Part shown: positions 1-9,435 of the stretch, piece by piece | Layout of the letters: each line of letters begins with the position of its first letter | Position numbering within the stretch: position 1 is the first letter of the stretch | Assembly: GCA_963777355.1 (NCBI GenBank) | Contig: CAVZQK010000002.1 | Coordinates: 62,001-126,000 of the forward strand | DNA: 64,000 nucleotides | DNA from: DATJHM01 sp963777355 | Lineage (GTDB): Bacteria; Chloroflexota; Ktedonobacteria; Ktedonobacterales; Ktedonobacteraceae | Direction: 5' to 3' | Notes under the pieces: model-generated | The model's database searches: none | Told to the model about the DNA's origin: nothing | Seen by the model: the letters and a program-made list of their open reading frames with translations, nothing else | Made by a program: the position numbers and the translations under genes

Positions 1-142
1 CCGTAATTGGTACCGTTTGAAACGTTGGTGGATTGGTAGGCGTGACCTGCACACTCTTGAGTGGCGCTGAAGATGCTGTACATGCCGAGAACATTCCTAT
101 AGTCATGAACAGCGATACTAGTATTTTTAGCTTCTGAAACAT
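1..142 (-). CDS. Putative lipoprotein, N-terminal part only
   Basis: An open frame begins with ATG at 142-140 on the minus strand, after a short AAGG-type ribosome-binding site, and runs off the left edge. The visible 47 residues start with a positively charged end (MFQKLK), then a hydrophobic stretch and a cysteine in the context MFSAC near residue 21, followed by a Ser/Thr/Pro-rich segment. This is the shape of a bacterial lipoprotein signal peptide with a weak lipobox. Nothing of the mature domain is visible, so no function can be given. It lies downstream of the MMPL exporter gene in the same orientation, so it could be an accessory protein of that operon, which is inference only. Confidence 0.5.
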   Translation of the reverse strand, partial: MFQKLKILVSLFMTIGMFSACTASSAPLKSVQVTPTNPPTFQTVPIT

Positions 143-204
143 GTTCTAGCCTTTCTAGAGAGACCAGTGAGAAGCGTGCTTGTGTCTCTCCTTGATTGTA
201 GTGA

Positions 205-2649
205 TTAAAATTCGCTGCTGGAAATGCTTTCGATGGATTCCTCTGCTTGCATGGAAGGTTGCAGCGGTTGGCTGGATTTAATGCGGCTTGGCCACCAGTT
301 CCAGCGATCTAGTAGTACTACCAGACCGGGAATGAGCAGGCCGCGCACAAGAAAGGTGTCTAGCAAGATACCTACCGCGACGCAGATACCAAGCTGGTAG
401 AGCAGCGTGAGAGGAAGCGTCGTAAGAACGAGAAAGGTACCCGCCAGAATAAGTCCTGCCGACGTAATCACTCCTCCTGTCCGTGCAACCGCCAGGGGTA
501 CTCCAGCGGCGAGTCCCTGCTGTTGTACCTCTTCGCGGATACGGGACATCAGGAAGATCGTATAGTCGGCACCGAGTGCGACAAGAAAGATGAAGGTATA
601 GAGCGGGACCGCATAATAGAAACCATCCTGTCCTTGAACGCGTTGAAAGAAAAATCCACAGATGCCAATAGCCGCCAGGAAGTTGAGAGTGACTGCGCCG
701 AGCAAGTACAATGGCGCGATAATACTTCTGAGGAGCAGCGCCAGCACGAGGAATACCAGAACAAGGACGGCAGGCACAATCAGGAAGATATCGTGCTGAT
801 TGTAAGCCAGGGTATCTGCCTGGAGCGATGTCTGTCCTGCAAGATGAAATGTCGCGCTGGTTGCTGCACCTGCTCCCAGGCCGTTTTTCTCAAGTGCCCT
901 TTGGATCTGCGCCCGTAGCGTTGGGATACGTTCAATGACTGCAAGTGAGTAGGGATCGGCGTTAAACACCAGTGAGAATTGAATCGTGCTATTGTCAGAT
1001 GAAATGTCCTGAGTGCTAGCTGCATATGCTCCAATAGTGGCCGAGAGCTGAGGGCTTAGCTTGGGACAGATAGCGCCATTGCAAGTGCGAAAAGATTGGC
1101 CTGTACGAATTGACCTTCTTATAGCCTCTGGGAGCGAGGCGATGTTTGCTTGTAGGGTGGCGGGAGCGAGTGTGGGTGTGCTACCGTCGGGACGAGTGGG
1201 ACCCTGAACGCTGGAAATACCGTCTACTTGCTGTAAGACGACAGTAAGGGCGTCAAGTTGTACTAGATGCTGATAGGCGTCCGCTTGTGCGCCATGAAGT
1301 TGGATTAGGAGCGTGGTCGGTGCGAGGGTGCCCGCAGGAAAGCTTTGTTGTAGGAGTGCATAGCCGCGTGAGGAATCACTTGCAATCCGAAATGCTTTCA
1401 GCGTATTAAAGCTGGGCTGGGAGCCGATATTTCCGAGGGCCAATATAATTAGCAGGAGTGTGCTTCCGACAACTGCCAGAACTTTATGTCTGACTGTCCA
1501 TTCGCCCAATCTGTTCCAGAAACCACGCCGCGTAGTTCTAGAAGAAATCTGTGCATTGCGGGAAGGATGATAGCGCGGCATAAATGGCCAGTAGACAATG
1601 CGGCCCGGCCAGAGCATCAGGGCGGGGACCAGGGTAAGACCGGCCAGCAACATCACGGCAATAGTAATTGCCAGTGCGGGACCAAGAGAAGTATATAAAC
1701 CTTGTGCGGCAAACAGGAGCGTACACATAGCAAGGATGACCGTGCCAGCACTTGAGGCAATAGCCTCACCTACTGCACGCATTGTACGCTGCATCGCAAG
1801 ATGAGTATCCTCGGTCTGCTCTAGCTCCTCACGGAAACGTGCCGCAATAAAGATACTATAGTCGGTGCCAGCGCCAAAGAGTAAAACTGTTGCAATAGAG
1901 GCTGACATCTGAGCAATAGAAAGGCCAGCCGTGGCGCTCAGACTCAGCAGGCTCTGTATCACCATGTTTGCAATACCTACAGCCAGTAATGGAAGCAGAG
2001 CCAGTAGGGGAGAACGATAGAGCACAATGAGCAGAAGAAATACCAGGCCGATAGTCGTTAGCAGGACCGTAAGATCAACTGAGCTGAAAACATTTGTGAG
2101 ATCCGTGATAATGCCAGCCGGACCGGTGACGTTTGCTTGTAGGGTGGTGTGTGCAGTGAGATTGAGTATATATTGACGGATATGCTGAACGTGCTGTAAA
2201 AAAGCCGAATCTGCTGTTGCACCTGTCAGAAGTACAATTGTTGTCATAGTTGTTCCATCTGGCGAGATCAACTGGTGGGTAGCCTGGGGGACTGTAGAGG
2301 CCGAAACAAGTGTGCCGACAGCGAGTGTTTTCTGCTCCGCAATCAGCCAATCTGTAAATTGATGAATTAAGATGCGGTCAGGAACGCTCAACGTGCCAGA
2401 ATCATGAAAGACGATAATTGCCGGAGTCCCATTGCTTTGCGGAAACTTCTGACGTAAGAGATTCTGGGCCTGCTGAGAGTCTGCGTCGGCAGGAATCCGT
2501 TGATTGGCGGTATTGTCGTAAAGTTTGGCGAGATTCGGGGTAGAGAGTTTCAGGCCGATAGCGAGCACCAGCCAGAAGCTAAGCACAAAAAATTTGCCCC
2601 GTCGAGATGTCGCAACGTCTGTCATCATGTGGAGAACACGTGTAATCAT
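205..2649 (-). CDS. MMPL/RND-family transporter
   Basis: An 814-residue integral membrane protein of the MMPL branch of the RND superfamily, whose members export lipids, siderophores or drugs using the proton gradient. It has the usual duplicated plan: one N-terminal membrane helix (about 19-36), an extracytoplasmic domain, a block of helices from about 190 to 350, then a second domain and helix block. The conserved acidic signatures of proton relay are visible as GTDY (261-264) and GADY (about residue 690). The ATG lies one base after the stop of the upstream membrane gene, with GGAG inside that gene's last codons, so the two are translationally coupled. PadR-family genes commonly control such exporters. 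The substrate cannot be told from sequence. Confidence 0.93.
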   Translation of the reverse strand: MITRVLHMMTDVATSRRGKFFVLSFWLVLAIGLKLSTPNLAKLYDNTANQRIPADADSQQAQNLLRQKFPQSNGTPAIIVFHDSGTLSVPDRILIHQFTDWLIAEQKTLAVGTLVSASTVPQATHQLISPDGTTMTTIVLLTGATADSAFLQHVQHIRQYILNLTAHTTLQANVTGPAGIITDLTNVFSSVDLTVLLTTIGLVFLLLIVLYRSPLLALLPLLAVGIANMVIQSLLSLSATAGLSIAQMSASIATVLLFGAGTDYSIFIAARFREELEQTEDTHLAMQRTMRAVGEAIASSAGTVILAMCTLLFAAQGLYTSLGPALAITIAVMLLAGLTLVPALMLWPGRIVYWPFMPRYHPSRNAQISSRTTRRGFWNRLGEWTVRHKVLAVVGSTLLLIILALGNIGSQPSFNTLKAFRIASDSSRGYALLQQSFPAGTLAPTTLLIQLHGAQADAYQHLVQLDALTVVLQQVDGISSVQGPTRPDGSTPTLAPATLQANIASLPEAIRRSIRTGQSFRTCNGAICPKLSPQLSATIGAYAASTQDISSDNSTIQFSLVFNADPYSLAVIERIPTLRAQIQRALEKNGLGAGAATSATFHLAGQTSLQADTLAYNQHDIFLIVPAVLVLVFLVLALLLRSIIAPLYLLGAVTLNFLAAIGICGFFFQRVQGQDGFYYAVPLYTFIFLVALGADYTIFLMSRIREEVQQQGLAAGVPLAVARTGGVITSAGLILAGTFLVLTTLPLTLLYQLGICVAVGILLDTFLVRGLLIPGLVVLLDRWNWWPSRIKSSQPLQPSMQAEESIESISSSEF

Positions 2650-2650
2650 C

Positions 2651-3058
2651 TTAAATTACTCCGCCATTGAGAAGAATATGACCAACAATAAATGTAACAA
2701 TGCCGATCATTACCCAGAAATGCCAGCGCCGTATCACTCTTCTGATTGGCAATTTAGGAAAACTGAGCCGTCGCCCCAGCGAGACTTGCACAAAGAGCAG
2801 AAGCAGGGCCAGCGTTGCCAGATAGAGACCGGTACTATTTAGCCTTCCTATCTGCCCGGCGCTCATAGCAATCCAGGCATGAACAAGCGTAATACCTGCG
2901 ATACTATAGCCCAACCAATAATGTAAGCGCATTCGTTTGAGAAAAGGTTGGACCGGTCCAAGCAGGCCGGCCCGAAGTACGAACGGGTAGGCGACAGTCG
3001 CGACAAGGAGAACAAGCAGCCCCCAGCCGGTCACGCTCGAAATGGTAGAAAGTAGCAT
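2651..3058 (-). CDS. Four-helix membrane protein, cytochrome b-like
   Basis: A 135-residue membrane protein with four predicted helices (roughly 8-30, 45-65, 77-93 and 113-130). Histidines sit in the second and fourth helices (LHYW, LVHAW; RRWHFW, VGHIL), spaced as in ferric-reductase-like or small cytochrome b proteins that hold heme between helices. I do not recognise a specific family, so heme binding is inference from the histidine pattern. It is the first gene after a PadR-type operator (3077-3090) and is followed after one base by the MMPL transporter, so it is probably co-transcribed with it. It may supply redox or energy coupling or simply accompany the exporter. Confidence 0.75.
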   Translation of the reverse strand: MLLSTISSVTGWGLLVLLVATVAYPFVLRAGLLGPVQPFLKRMRLHYWLGYSIAGITLVHAWIAMSAGQIGRLNSTGLYLATLALLLLFVQVSLGRRLSFPKLPIRRVIRRWHFWVMIGIVTFIVGHILLNGGVI

Positions 3059-3076
3059 ATCTCTCCCTTTCTGAAA

Positions 3077-3090
3077 AGTCAGTACTGACT
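3077..3090 (-). promoter_or_regulatory. PadR-type operator, copy 1
   Basis: The 14-bp sequence AGTCAGTACTGACT is a perfect palindrome and is followed by ATAGAG. It sits 19 bp upstream of the membrane-protein/MMPL operon start. Near-identical sites precede the padR gene itself (3836-3849 and 3881-3894), so the most economical reading is that the PadR protein binds all three. Confidence 0.7.
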
Positions 3091-3207
3091 ATAGAGATAA
3101 AAAAATGTTTTATGAAAGATTGTGAAACGCTAGAGTTTCTGACAACTAAAGGTGGATCATCGCTTCCTAAAAGGAATGTTATTAGATTTCATAATAGGCA
3201 GGGAAGT

Positions 3208-3822
3208 CTAATCCAGCTCTCCGTTTTCCGTTTGCTGATCTTGAGTCTCCCCTGGGATAGTATGTTGCTGGAGCTGTTTTTCTGCTTGATTGATCCAGCC
3301 TATCTCGTGAAGATAGGCCAGGGAGCGATCAATCCAGGCAAGTTCTGCATCGATCAGGCAGAGCAGGTGGTCGCTGGCAATGCGTACCAGAGGCGTATTT
3401 TTTTCCTGGTTGCCCAGATCAACCGCAACTGCCGCTCGCCGCTCGGCAACATTCTGGCGGCGCTCAACGAGCAATTGCAGGCCTTCGGTATGGGGTAAGT
3501 AAGAGAGAAAAACCACGGCAGTATCGATCCCCATATGTACTGGTTCATAGGTTTGCATCACTTCGCGCAATAACTTTATAAAATGTGCACGCCCCTGTTC
3601 GGTTAATTCGTAGATCAAGCGTTCTCCACGGGCACCTCTTGCCCCCGGTTCCGCTTGCATATGCAAAAATCCTTCCTCAGCCAGGCGTTCCAGCAGATAG
3701 TAAAGATTGCCCTTTTTAAGGTCAGCATAGAGCTCACCATGAGCACGTATGATGCGGTGCAATTCATAGCCATAGAGTGGTCCACGCAGTAGCAGGCCGA
3801 GCAGTAAAAGAATTTTATGCAT
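3208..3822 (-). CDS. PadR family transcriptional regulator
   Basis: A 204-residue cytoplasmic regulator. The N-terminal ~85 residues match the PadR winged helix: LLLRGPLYGYELHRII, then a YYLLERLAEEGFL helix and a wing with the RLIYELTEQG strand. The rest is the helical PadR C-terminal domain (Vir-like) used for dimerisation and effector sensing. PadR proteins usually repress a nearby transporter or detoxification operon until an aromatic or drug-like ligand binds. Two palindromic sites lie just upstream of its own start and one in front of the downstream exporter operon, indicating autoregulation and control of the MMPL genes. The gap to the exporter operon is about 150 bp, so the latter has its own promoter. 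Confidence 0.93.
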   Translation of the reverse strand: MHKILLLLGLLLRGPLYGYELHRIIRAHGELYADLKKGNLYYLLERLAEEGFLHMQAEPGARGARGERLIYELTEQGRAHFIKLLREVMQTYEPVHMGIDTAVVFLSYLPHTEGLQLLVERRQNVAERRAAVAVDLGNQEKNTPLVRIASDHLLCLIDAELAWIDRSLAYLHEIGWINQAEKQLQQHTIPGETQDQQTENGELD

Positions 3823-3835
3823 CTCTTCTCCATAA

Positions 3836-3849
3836 AGTCAGTGCTGACT
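3836..3849 (-). promoter_or_regulatory. PadR-type operator, copy 2
   Basis: AGTCAGTGCTGACT followed by ATAGAGG, differing from copy 1 at one central base. It ends 14 bp upstream of the padR start codon, a typical place for autorepression. Confidence 0.65.
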
Positions 3850-3880
3850 ATAGAGGAAATATACCATAAGATTTTTAGCC

Positions 3881-3894
3881 TGTCAATGCTGACT
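3881..3894 (-). promoter_or_regulatory. PadR-type operator, copy 3
   Basis: TGTCAATGCTGACT followed by ATACTA is a weaker version of the same palindrome, 45 bp from copy 2. The right half and the trailing ATA are conserved. Two sites about four helical turns apart would allow cooperative binding. Confidence 0.5.
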
Positions 3895-4043
3895 ATACTA
3901 AGAGCATCTCGTAAATTGGCGGCGTCTAAGCAAAATGATATTTCTCTTAGGGACGGTTTTATACCTCTGATCATCTTTTCAGAAAAGTAAAAGAGAGAGA
4001 AAAAATAGGCGAATCATCTCTCAGAAAAATAAGAATTTATTGT

Positions 4044-4083
4044 AATAATAGGTAGAGATTAGGATTCATCTCTACCTATTATT
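4044..4083 (-). terminator. Strong hairpin, probable terminator
   Basis: Arms 4044-4059 and 4068-4083 are a perfect 16-bp inverted repeat around an 8-base loop. Read on the minus strand it lies about 70 bp beyond the stop of the small gene at 4156-4416 and is followed by an A/T-rich tract ending in a run of T. That fits a factor-independent terminator. The rest of 3823-4155 holds only the two PadR sites. Confidence 0.6.
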
Positions 4084-4155
4084 GGATTACTTACAAGATG
4101 AGCTCATTTTCTAATAGAAAGGTTTTTGCGTAAAGGTTGTCTGCTCCCTGTTGCT

Positions 4156-4416
4156 TTATCCGTTATAAAAAAGCACGCTTACCTCTAGATGACGCACGTA
4201 CTGTTCAATTGCTTCAGCGCCATCTGGAAAAGTGAGTTTGTAGATGGCAGACTGAGGAGGACGCGGCCAGCGCTCCTCACGCCTGGTTCCGGCGGGATAA
4301 GTGACTTCACGATATTCGTCGACGATGCTCATGTGACAACCATGCGTTTGAAAATAACTTTCTGCTTCCGGATACATACTAATCGGTGTTTTTACGGTAA
4401 TTGGCTTGGCATCCAT
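4156..4416 (-). CDS. Small protein of unknown function
   Basis: An 86-residue soluble protein that I do not recognise. It has a strong ribosome-binding site (AGGAG, then AAAGGT directly before the ATG), and a hairpin terminator follows, which together support a real gene. The composition is mixed charged and aromatic, with a central segment rich in Arg, Pro and Glu, and no membrane segment, signal peptide or cysteine pattern. It is monocistronic, separated by non-coding stretches from the PadR gene on one side and the esterase on the other. Confidence 0.6.
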   Translation of the reverse strand: MDAKPITVKTPISMYPEAESYFQTHGCHMSIVDEYREVTYPAGTRREERWPRPPQSAIYKLTFPDGAEAIEQYVRHLEVSVLFYNG

Positions 4417-4830
4417 ACCTTTACTCCTGTGAATTTTTCAGAATTTATTACCTGATTATGTTAATTCTGACGTCCTAATGAGCTACATGGTAACGGCATC
4501 ACAATTGTTGGCTATATTAAGATAGTAGATTATATTTCTTCAAATGTAAAGAGAGAGCTATCTTATACAAATGTTAGTCAAAGAACCAACTTACTTAAAA
4601 TGTAAAAAAGATACCAATTTCGTACTCATTCATTCTATGGAGTAGAAGACCTCCCGCGACCTTCGTCAAGCTTCATCTGAGCTTGAAGCATGGTGCCAAA
4701 TAGCGCACATGTTTGTCTTGAAGGTTCGGGACATGGCATAATATGCTCGTGCTCATGCCGCAGACGGCTGCCACATGACCTGTTTTCCGCCATTGAGCAA
4801 GGGGAATACGAATGAAGGAAGGAAGATCCA
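4417..4830. other. Intergenic stretch, no gene seen
   Basis: An A/T-rich spacer between divergent genes. I see no conserved frame, RNA gene or repeat. Promoters for both flanking genes must lie here, but no convincing -35/-10 pair stood out. Confidence 0.5.
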
Positions 4831-5817
4831 TTGACGACTAGACATCTTGTTGATCCTGAGCTTGTTGCGCTCCTTGACCAGATTCCTGCCCTAGTATTAA
4901 CCGGTGAAACTCTGAGGCAGATACGCGCCATGAGTCCACAGGCATCTGTGGACTCGCCCCAGTTTTCTGCTCTTTCCGTGAGCGAGCGCTTCATTTCCGG
5001 CCCAGAAGGGGCACCCGATCTACGGGTGCTGGTCTACCTGCCGATCTCGGTGCAGGGAGCGGTCCCAGTCCTGCTCTGGCTTCACGGGGGCGGCTATATT
5101 ATGGGTTCGGCTGACGCGGAAGATCTCACTGTCAAAAGCATCGTGTCAGCTCTTGGGTGCGCTGCCGTTTCGGTGGACTACCGTCTGGCCCCTGAGACGC
5201 CCCATCCTGGTCCGGTCGAGGATTGTTACGCGGCCTTGAAATGGCTCTCTACTCATGCCGACGAACTGGGTATCGATCCGAAGCGGATCGCGGTTGGCGG
5301 CAGCAGCGCCGGAGGGGGGCTGGCTGCTGCATTAGCGCTCTTGACGCGTGACCGTGGGGAAGTCCCCCTGGCGTTCCAATTCCTGCTCGCTCCTATGCTC
5401 GATGATCGCACGTGTACGCTGGCGAAACCGCATCCGTACACGGGGGAATTCATCTGGACGCCGGAGGCCAACCGCTTTGGCTGGACCTCTCTGTTGGGCC
5501 AGGAACCTGGGGGACCCGATATTTCACCTTATGCGGCGGCGGCGCGTGCTGAGCATCTGGAGGGCTTACCCGCCACCTTTCTCTACGTGGGTGATCTCGA
5601 TCTGTTTCTGGAGGAAGATCTGGAGTATGCTCGCCGCCTGATGCGAGCAGGCGTGCCAACGGAGTTGCACGTCTATCCTGGTGCTTACCACGGTTTCCGT
5701 ATGGTTGCCGACGCCCAGGTGACACAGGTTGCCGAGCGAGATCTGTTGGCTGCCTTAAAACGCGCGTTTGATCCATCCCGCCGCTCAAACGAGCATCTCC
5801 AGGCCTATCACTCCTGA
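4831..5817 (+). CDS. Alpha/beta hydrolase, HSL-family esterase
   Basis: A 328-residue serine hydrolase of the hormone-sensitive-lipase group, which cleaves short and medium acyl esters. Visible are the oxyanion-hole motif HGGG (85-88), the nucleophile elbow GSSAG with Ser159, the triad Asp near 255 (GDLD) and His near 287 (YHGF), and the family strand DYRLAPE. TTG is taken as start because GGAAGGAAG lies just ahead of it and no better start exists. There is no signal peptide, so the enzyme is cytoplasmic. A second paralogue with the same plan is at 11707-12675. Natural substrate unknown. Confidence 0.92.
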   Translation: MTTRHLVDPELVALLDQIPALVLTGETLRQIRAMSPQASVDSPQFSALSVSERFISGPEGAPDLRVLVYLPISVQGAVPVLLWLHGGGYIMGSADAEDLTVKSIVSALGCAAVSVDYRLAPETPHPGPVEDCYAALKWLSTHADELGIDPKRIAVGGSSAGGGLAAALALLTRDRGEVPLAFQFLLAPMLDDRTCTLAKPHPYTGEFIWTPEANRFGWTSLLGQEPGGPDISPYAAAARAEHLEGLPATFLYVGDLDLFLEEDLEYARRLMRAGVPTELHVYPGAYHGFRMVADAQVTQVAERDLLAALKRAFDPSRRSNEHLQAYHS

Positions 5818-5873
5818 AATCGAGGGAGGGGGATTTTCCTCGAAAGTCTCCTTCTCTCCGGGCAACCAATCTC

Positions 5874-6326
5874 ATGATTCACCAGAGCTATGTAAGAATC
5901 ATGTTGGATCTGGCTCACTTTGGTGTCGAAGAATATGTGGTAGAATGTTATAGACAATTCAAACTGGAATGTGCAATGCTCTCTCAATCTCAACTGTATG
6001 GGCGTGCAAGTATGGTTCTCCTGTTCCAATTTGCTGAGGTCATCCTCAAGAGAAGCCGATCATGTATCATTGAAAGTGTCTTTCATCCCTCTTTCTCCAT
6101 GCAGGATCTTCTCAAATTGCACCAATACTGTCCCTTTTTCCCGCTCCAAATCTACTTTTTGATAAACTTATCCTTTATGAGATATTGGTACGATACGGAA
6201 TTTATTGAGGATGGCAAAGCTATTGATCTCATTAGTATTGCCGTAGTCGCGCAGGATGGTAGAGAGCTCTACATACAATCAACGGAGTTTGATCCATCCA
6301 AAGCATCACTCTGGATCATTTCCTGA
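5874..6326 (+). pseudogene. Chimeric remnant: P-loop kinase tail joined to exonuclease start
   Basis: The 150-codon frame combines two unrelated fragments. Residues ~45-95 resemble the middle of small P-loop kinase/AAA proteins (a Phe-x-x-Ala-x-x-Leu helix then a CIIESVFHP strand). From Met102 (codon at 6177) it becomes the N-terminus of an RNase T/DEDD-like 3'-5' exonuclease: RYWYDTEFIEDGK, then DLISIAVV, with the metal-binding Asp and Glu visible. The exonuclease stops after only ~50 residues; intact ones are near 170-200. The two parts are plausibly remains of neighbouring genes joined by a deletion. Expression of a functional protein is unlikely. Confidence 0.55.
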
Positions 6327-6647
6327 ATCACGCAAAGTGCGGGAGAGCCGGATAATGTTGGGATTTACAAGCACGGCAAGCCGTCTCAGACAACGCTTTG
6401 CGAGGCATCGCTTTTTCAGGGCTGTTTTGGTGACCAAACACGCCCTCTTTTTTTGTCCACATCAGGCTGCATGGTCTCCTCAAGCCACGCGAGGCAGTGA
6501 GCTCACACTCCCTCGTTTTTGCATACCTCGCGGTTGAGCTTATAGAACACACACTCCTTCGTCTCCAGGGAACTGCTGTGCACAATCGTGACGCTCACCC
6601 GATAAAAGGTCAAAGGGGACTTGCGACAGATTATAGACAGGCCGCGA
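6327..6647. other. Intergenic stretch, no gene seen
   Basis: No supported frame, RNA or repeat. It may hold decayed sequence of the truncated exonuclease gene just upstream, but I could not recover its reading frame. Confidence 0.4.
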
Positions 6648-7166
6648 TTAGACCAAACCAGTCATCTGGTCCTGTAAGTAGGCGTATTTCGCGGTGTTAT
6701 CACGTTGAGTAGAGAGGTAGCGAGTCCAGGCTTGCTGCTCATGCCAAACAGCGCCCAGTACCCAGACACAAAATGTAGGAGTAGTTGAGCTACGTTCAAG
6801 AACGTGAAATTTGCCATCGCCAGTAAGGTCTTTGTGGCAGAGGGTTTCCCACAACTCATTTTCATTGCGCCATGTACAGACGTATAAAATGTAGAGATCT
6901 GTACACTGGTGATGGATGACAAAACCAAGCTCATTCATCAGGAGCAAGCGTCCCGCTTCCATTTCAACAAGCAAGAACGAACGCGCATCCTCAACAAGCT
7001 TGGATGAAATGGGCAGTTCTTCACGGTAGATGTCATACCACTTGAGATACACCTTGGATGTGATGAGGGCATTGCCGGGCCGTACAAATTTCTGACGATG
7101 TTGATAGTCTGGCGCGACTTGCTCAAATGTACTGAGATAGGAGAGATCCTGGACTCTTTCTGACAT
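6648..7166 (-). CDS. Hypothetical soluble protein
   Basis: A 172-residue protein of no family I recognise. It starts at ATG after a GGGGGTATC ribosome-binding region and has no signal peptide or membrane helix. It is rich in aromatic residues (Trp and Tyr), with strands such as LYILYVCTWRN and FCVWVLGAVWHEQ that suggest a compact alpha/beta or beta-barrel fold. The normal amino-acid composition over the whole length supports coding. It stands alone between non-coding spacers, so context gives no clue to its job. Confidence 0.6.
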   Translation of the reverse strand: MSERVQDLSYLSTFEQVAPDYQHRQKFVRPGNALITSKVYLKWYDIYREELPISSKLVEDARSFLLVEMEAGRLLLMNELGFVIHHQCTDLYILYVCTWRNENELWETLCHKDLTGDGKFHVLERSSTTPTFCVWVLGAVWHEQQAWTRYLSTQRDNTAKYAYLQDQMTGLV

Positions 7167-7607
7167 ATGATACCCCCTTTTGTATTTTACTGGAGCACGT
7201 AGGCCGCCCCCGGCTTATCATCTACCTTGACGTAAGAGGAATGATCTTCCATGTTCAGCATACTGCCTTATGCGGACAGAATCAACCCTGATTGAAACGA
7301 AATCATCAACCTCTCTCAAACAGTCGTCCTTGCTATCAGCATCCCTTTTTTTCTGTAGCACTCTCTTTGCAAAGACTGAGCGGTGAGCACGACGGCTCTC
7401 TGACAAGTTTTGTCCATCACGCTTCCGCTTGTAGAGGTGCGCAAAAATCTGACGCGCACTCGGATGAGCCCCATCAGTTGACAAAAAGAGAAAACTGTCT
7501 TACACTTGAAAAGGTAGAGGAAAGATATTTGGCTTGCATAAGCATATGCCTTTCTTCCTGGCAATAGGACTGAATAACATCTCAATAGTTACAGCATTGC
7601 GCAGCGA
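7167..7607. other. Intergenic stretch, no gene seen
   Basis: Nothing recognisable: frames on both strands have unnatural composition and no ribosome-binding sites. The promoters of the minus-strand gene at 6648-7166 and of the HEAT-repeat gene should lie here. Confidence 0.45.
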
Positions 7608-9194
7608 ATGCTTCACCTTCCGCTGCACCACCACATGACATCCATCGACCAGCTCGATGATACTCACGCTCTCAGGCAACTCATGCGAGAGCTTTCTCAG
7701 TTTAATCCAGCAGTCAAAGTACCTGCCATCCACCGAACCATCCTTTTGAAAGAGAAGGCTCCACGCCGCCAACTCCTCCAAGCTCTGAAAGATCGGCGTG
7801 CTGATGTGCGTGCAGCGGCAGCCGAGGTTGTTGAGGCACTTCAGCCGTGGGTTACATCTGGAACATTTACTGACTGATCCACATGAATTCTGGAGGGATT
7901 ACAATGATAGTGCATTGGGAGCCCTCCACGAACTCTATGAGCATGTTCCCCTTGAGCGTTTGCTCAAAGCCCTTTCGAGCGAAAGGGAAAAAGTACGTTC
8001 GAGAGCTATCATATTGCTCAGTCTCTTACAGGAAAGAACGCCAGTAGAGTGCTCTTCAGATTACTCGATCATAAAGACCCGACAATACGCAAGCAGGCAA
8101 TATGGGCGCTGAGTCGTCACCTCATGCGCATTCCCAAAGAAGCCATTGTCAACAAGCTCAAGGACAGGCGAAGAGATGTACGCCAGGCAGCCAGTTGGGT
8201 ATTACTGGGAAACAATGGAGACATTCCTGCTCAACTCCTCATGCCACTCCTCGATTGTCCAGAGAACATCGCACGAGCAACTGCAATCAAACTCCTGGGC
8301 AAACGTGTACCTATGGCCCGGCTCATAGCAGCAACACGCGACCCGAAGTGGACTGTGCGTCAGGCAGCCATTGAGGTGTTGGGCACGATGGGTGAGCAAG
8401 TTCCGCTTGAGGTGTTTCTCGAAGCACTCTGCGATAGAAATTTGTGTGTGCGCAAAGCAGCACTTCTCGCTCTAGGCGAACAGGGAGTGCGTGCACCAAT
8501 CCTGATTATTATGGATGCATTGCATGATCGGCGACGCGTAAGCGAGGCAGCTCAGTACGTCCTGGAGAAGTTGGGGAAACGCGTACCGCATGCATTGGTT
8601 TTGCAAGCGCTGGGTGACCCGATGGCACATGTGCGCAGAATAGCGATCCACTTGTTAGAAACGATTGAGGACGAAGAAGCTTTTCCGGTTGAGATGATCA
8701 GGGGCATGATACAGGATCGAGACGCAAGCGTGCGAGAAGCAGCGATCCTGGCACTCAACCAGTTGGGAGCGCTCGAACCAGCAGAGCCATTTATTGCAGC
8801 CTTGAAGGATAATAATAGTGACGTGCGGAAAGCAGCGCTTCTTGCCCTGGCAAACCTGGGAGAGCACGCCCCGAAGGAGCCACTTAAAGCCCTGCTTGCA
8901 GAGAGCGAGACTTACGAGAGCGCCATAGCGTGCCTGCAAAAGACCCATCCCGGCATTTTGCATGAAGTAGCAGAAGAGGCCAGCAATATTCTGCTTGGAA
9001 AAGGGGCCGGACAGGTGCTTGGGTCACTGATTCAGGAGTATATCGCCGAGGTGATTGGAAACATGCACAATCCAGGGCCTCTGCTGGTGAACAGGCTGTT
9101 TGCCTTGCTGGACTGGCCATATGGGAGCGTAAGCAGAAAAGCTGAGCAAGCACTGCACAAACTGGGAAGAGAGCCGGGACGGCCAGCTAAGTAA
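7608..9194 (+). pseudogene. HEAT-repeat protein gene with two compensating frameshifts
   Basis: HEAT-type helical repeats continue through three frame segments: 7608 to about 7860, about 7860 to 8045 in another frame, then 8049 to 9194 back in the first frame. Repeat units such as LLQALKDRRADVRAAAAEVV, then LLKALSSEREKVRSRAIILL, then LFRLLDHKDPTIRKQAIWAL keep their spacing across the breaks, so this was one gene of roughly 525 codons. HEAT solenoids are protein-binding scaffolds; some bacterial ones are phycocyanobilin-lyase-like. If the two indels are real, translation could restart at GTG 8049 and give a 381-residue all-HEAT protein. No other domain or signal peptide is visible. Confidence 0.75.
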
Positions 9195-9435
9195 GGAGTT
9201 TTCAGTTCTTCGTTTTCGGATTATTCGCTATACGCATTTTGCCGCAGGCGTTCCACCTGTGTAGAGAGTTGTTGGATACTGCTCCAGGCACAGGCGCGAC
9301 CCTGGCTCTTTGGAGCGGTGCGCTGCCGAACAGTTAACGACGGAGTCGTTGCAGCGCGCACCGCTAGCTGAGCTTACCCGCTCCCTTGAACGCTATATGA
9401 CGGGCAACATAGGCACCATGATGAAACGAGCTTAA

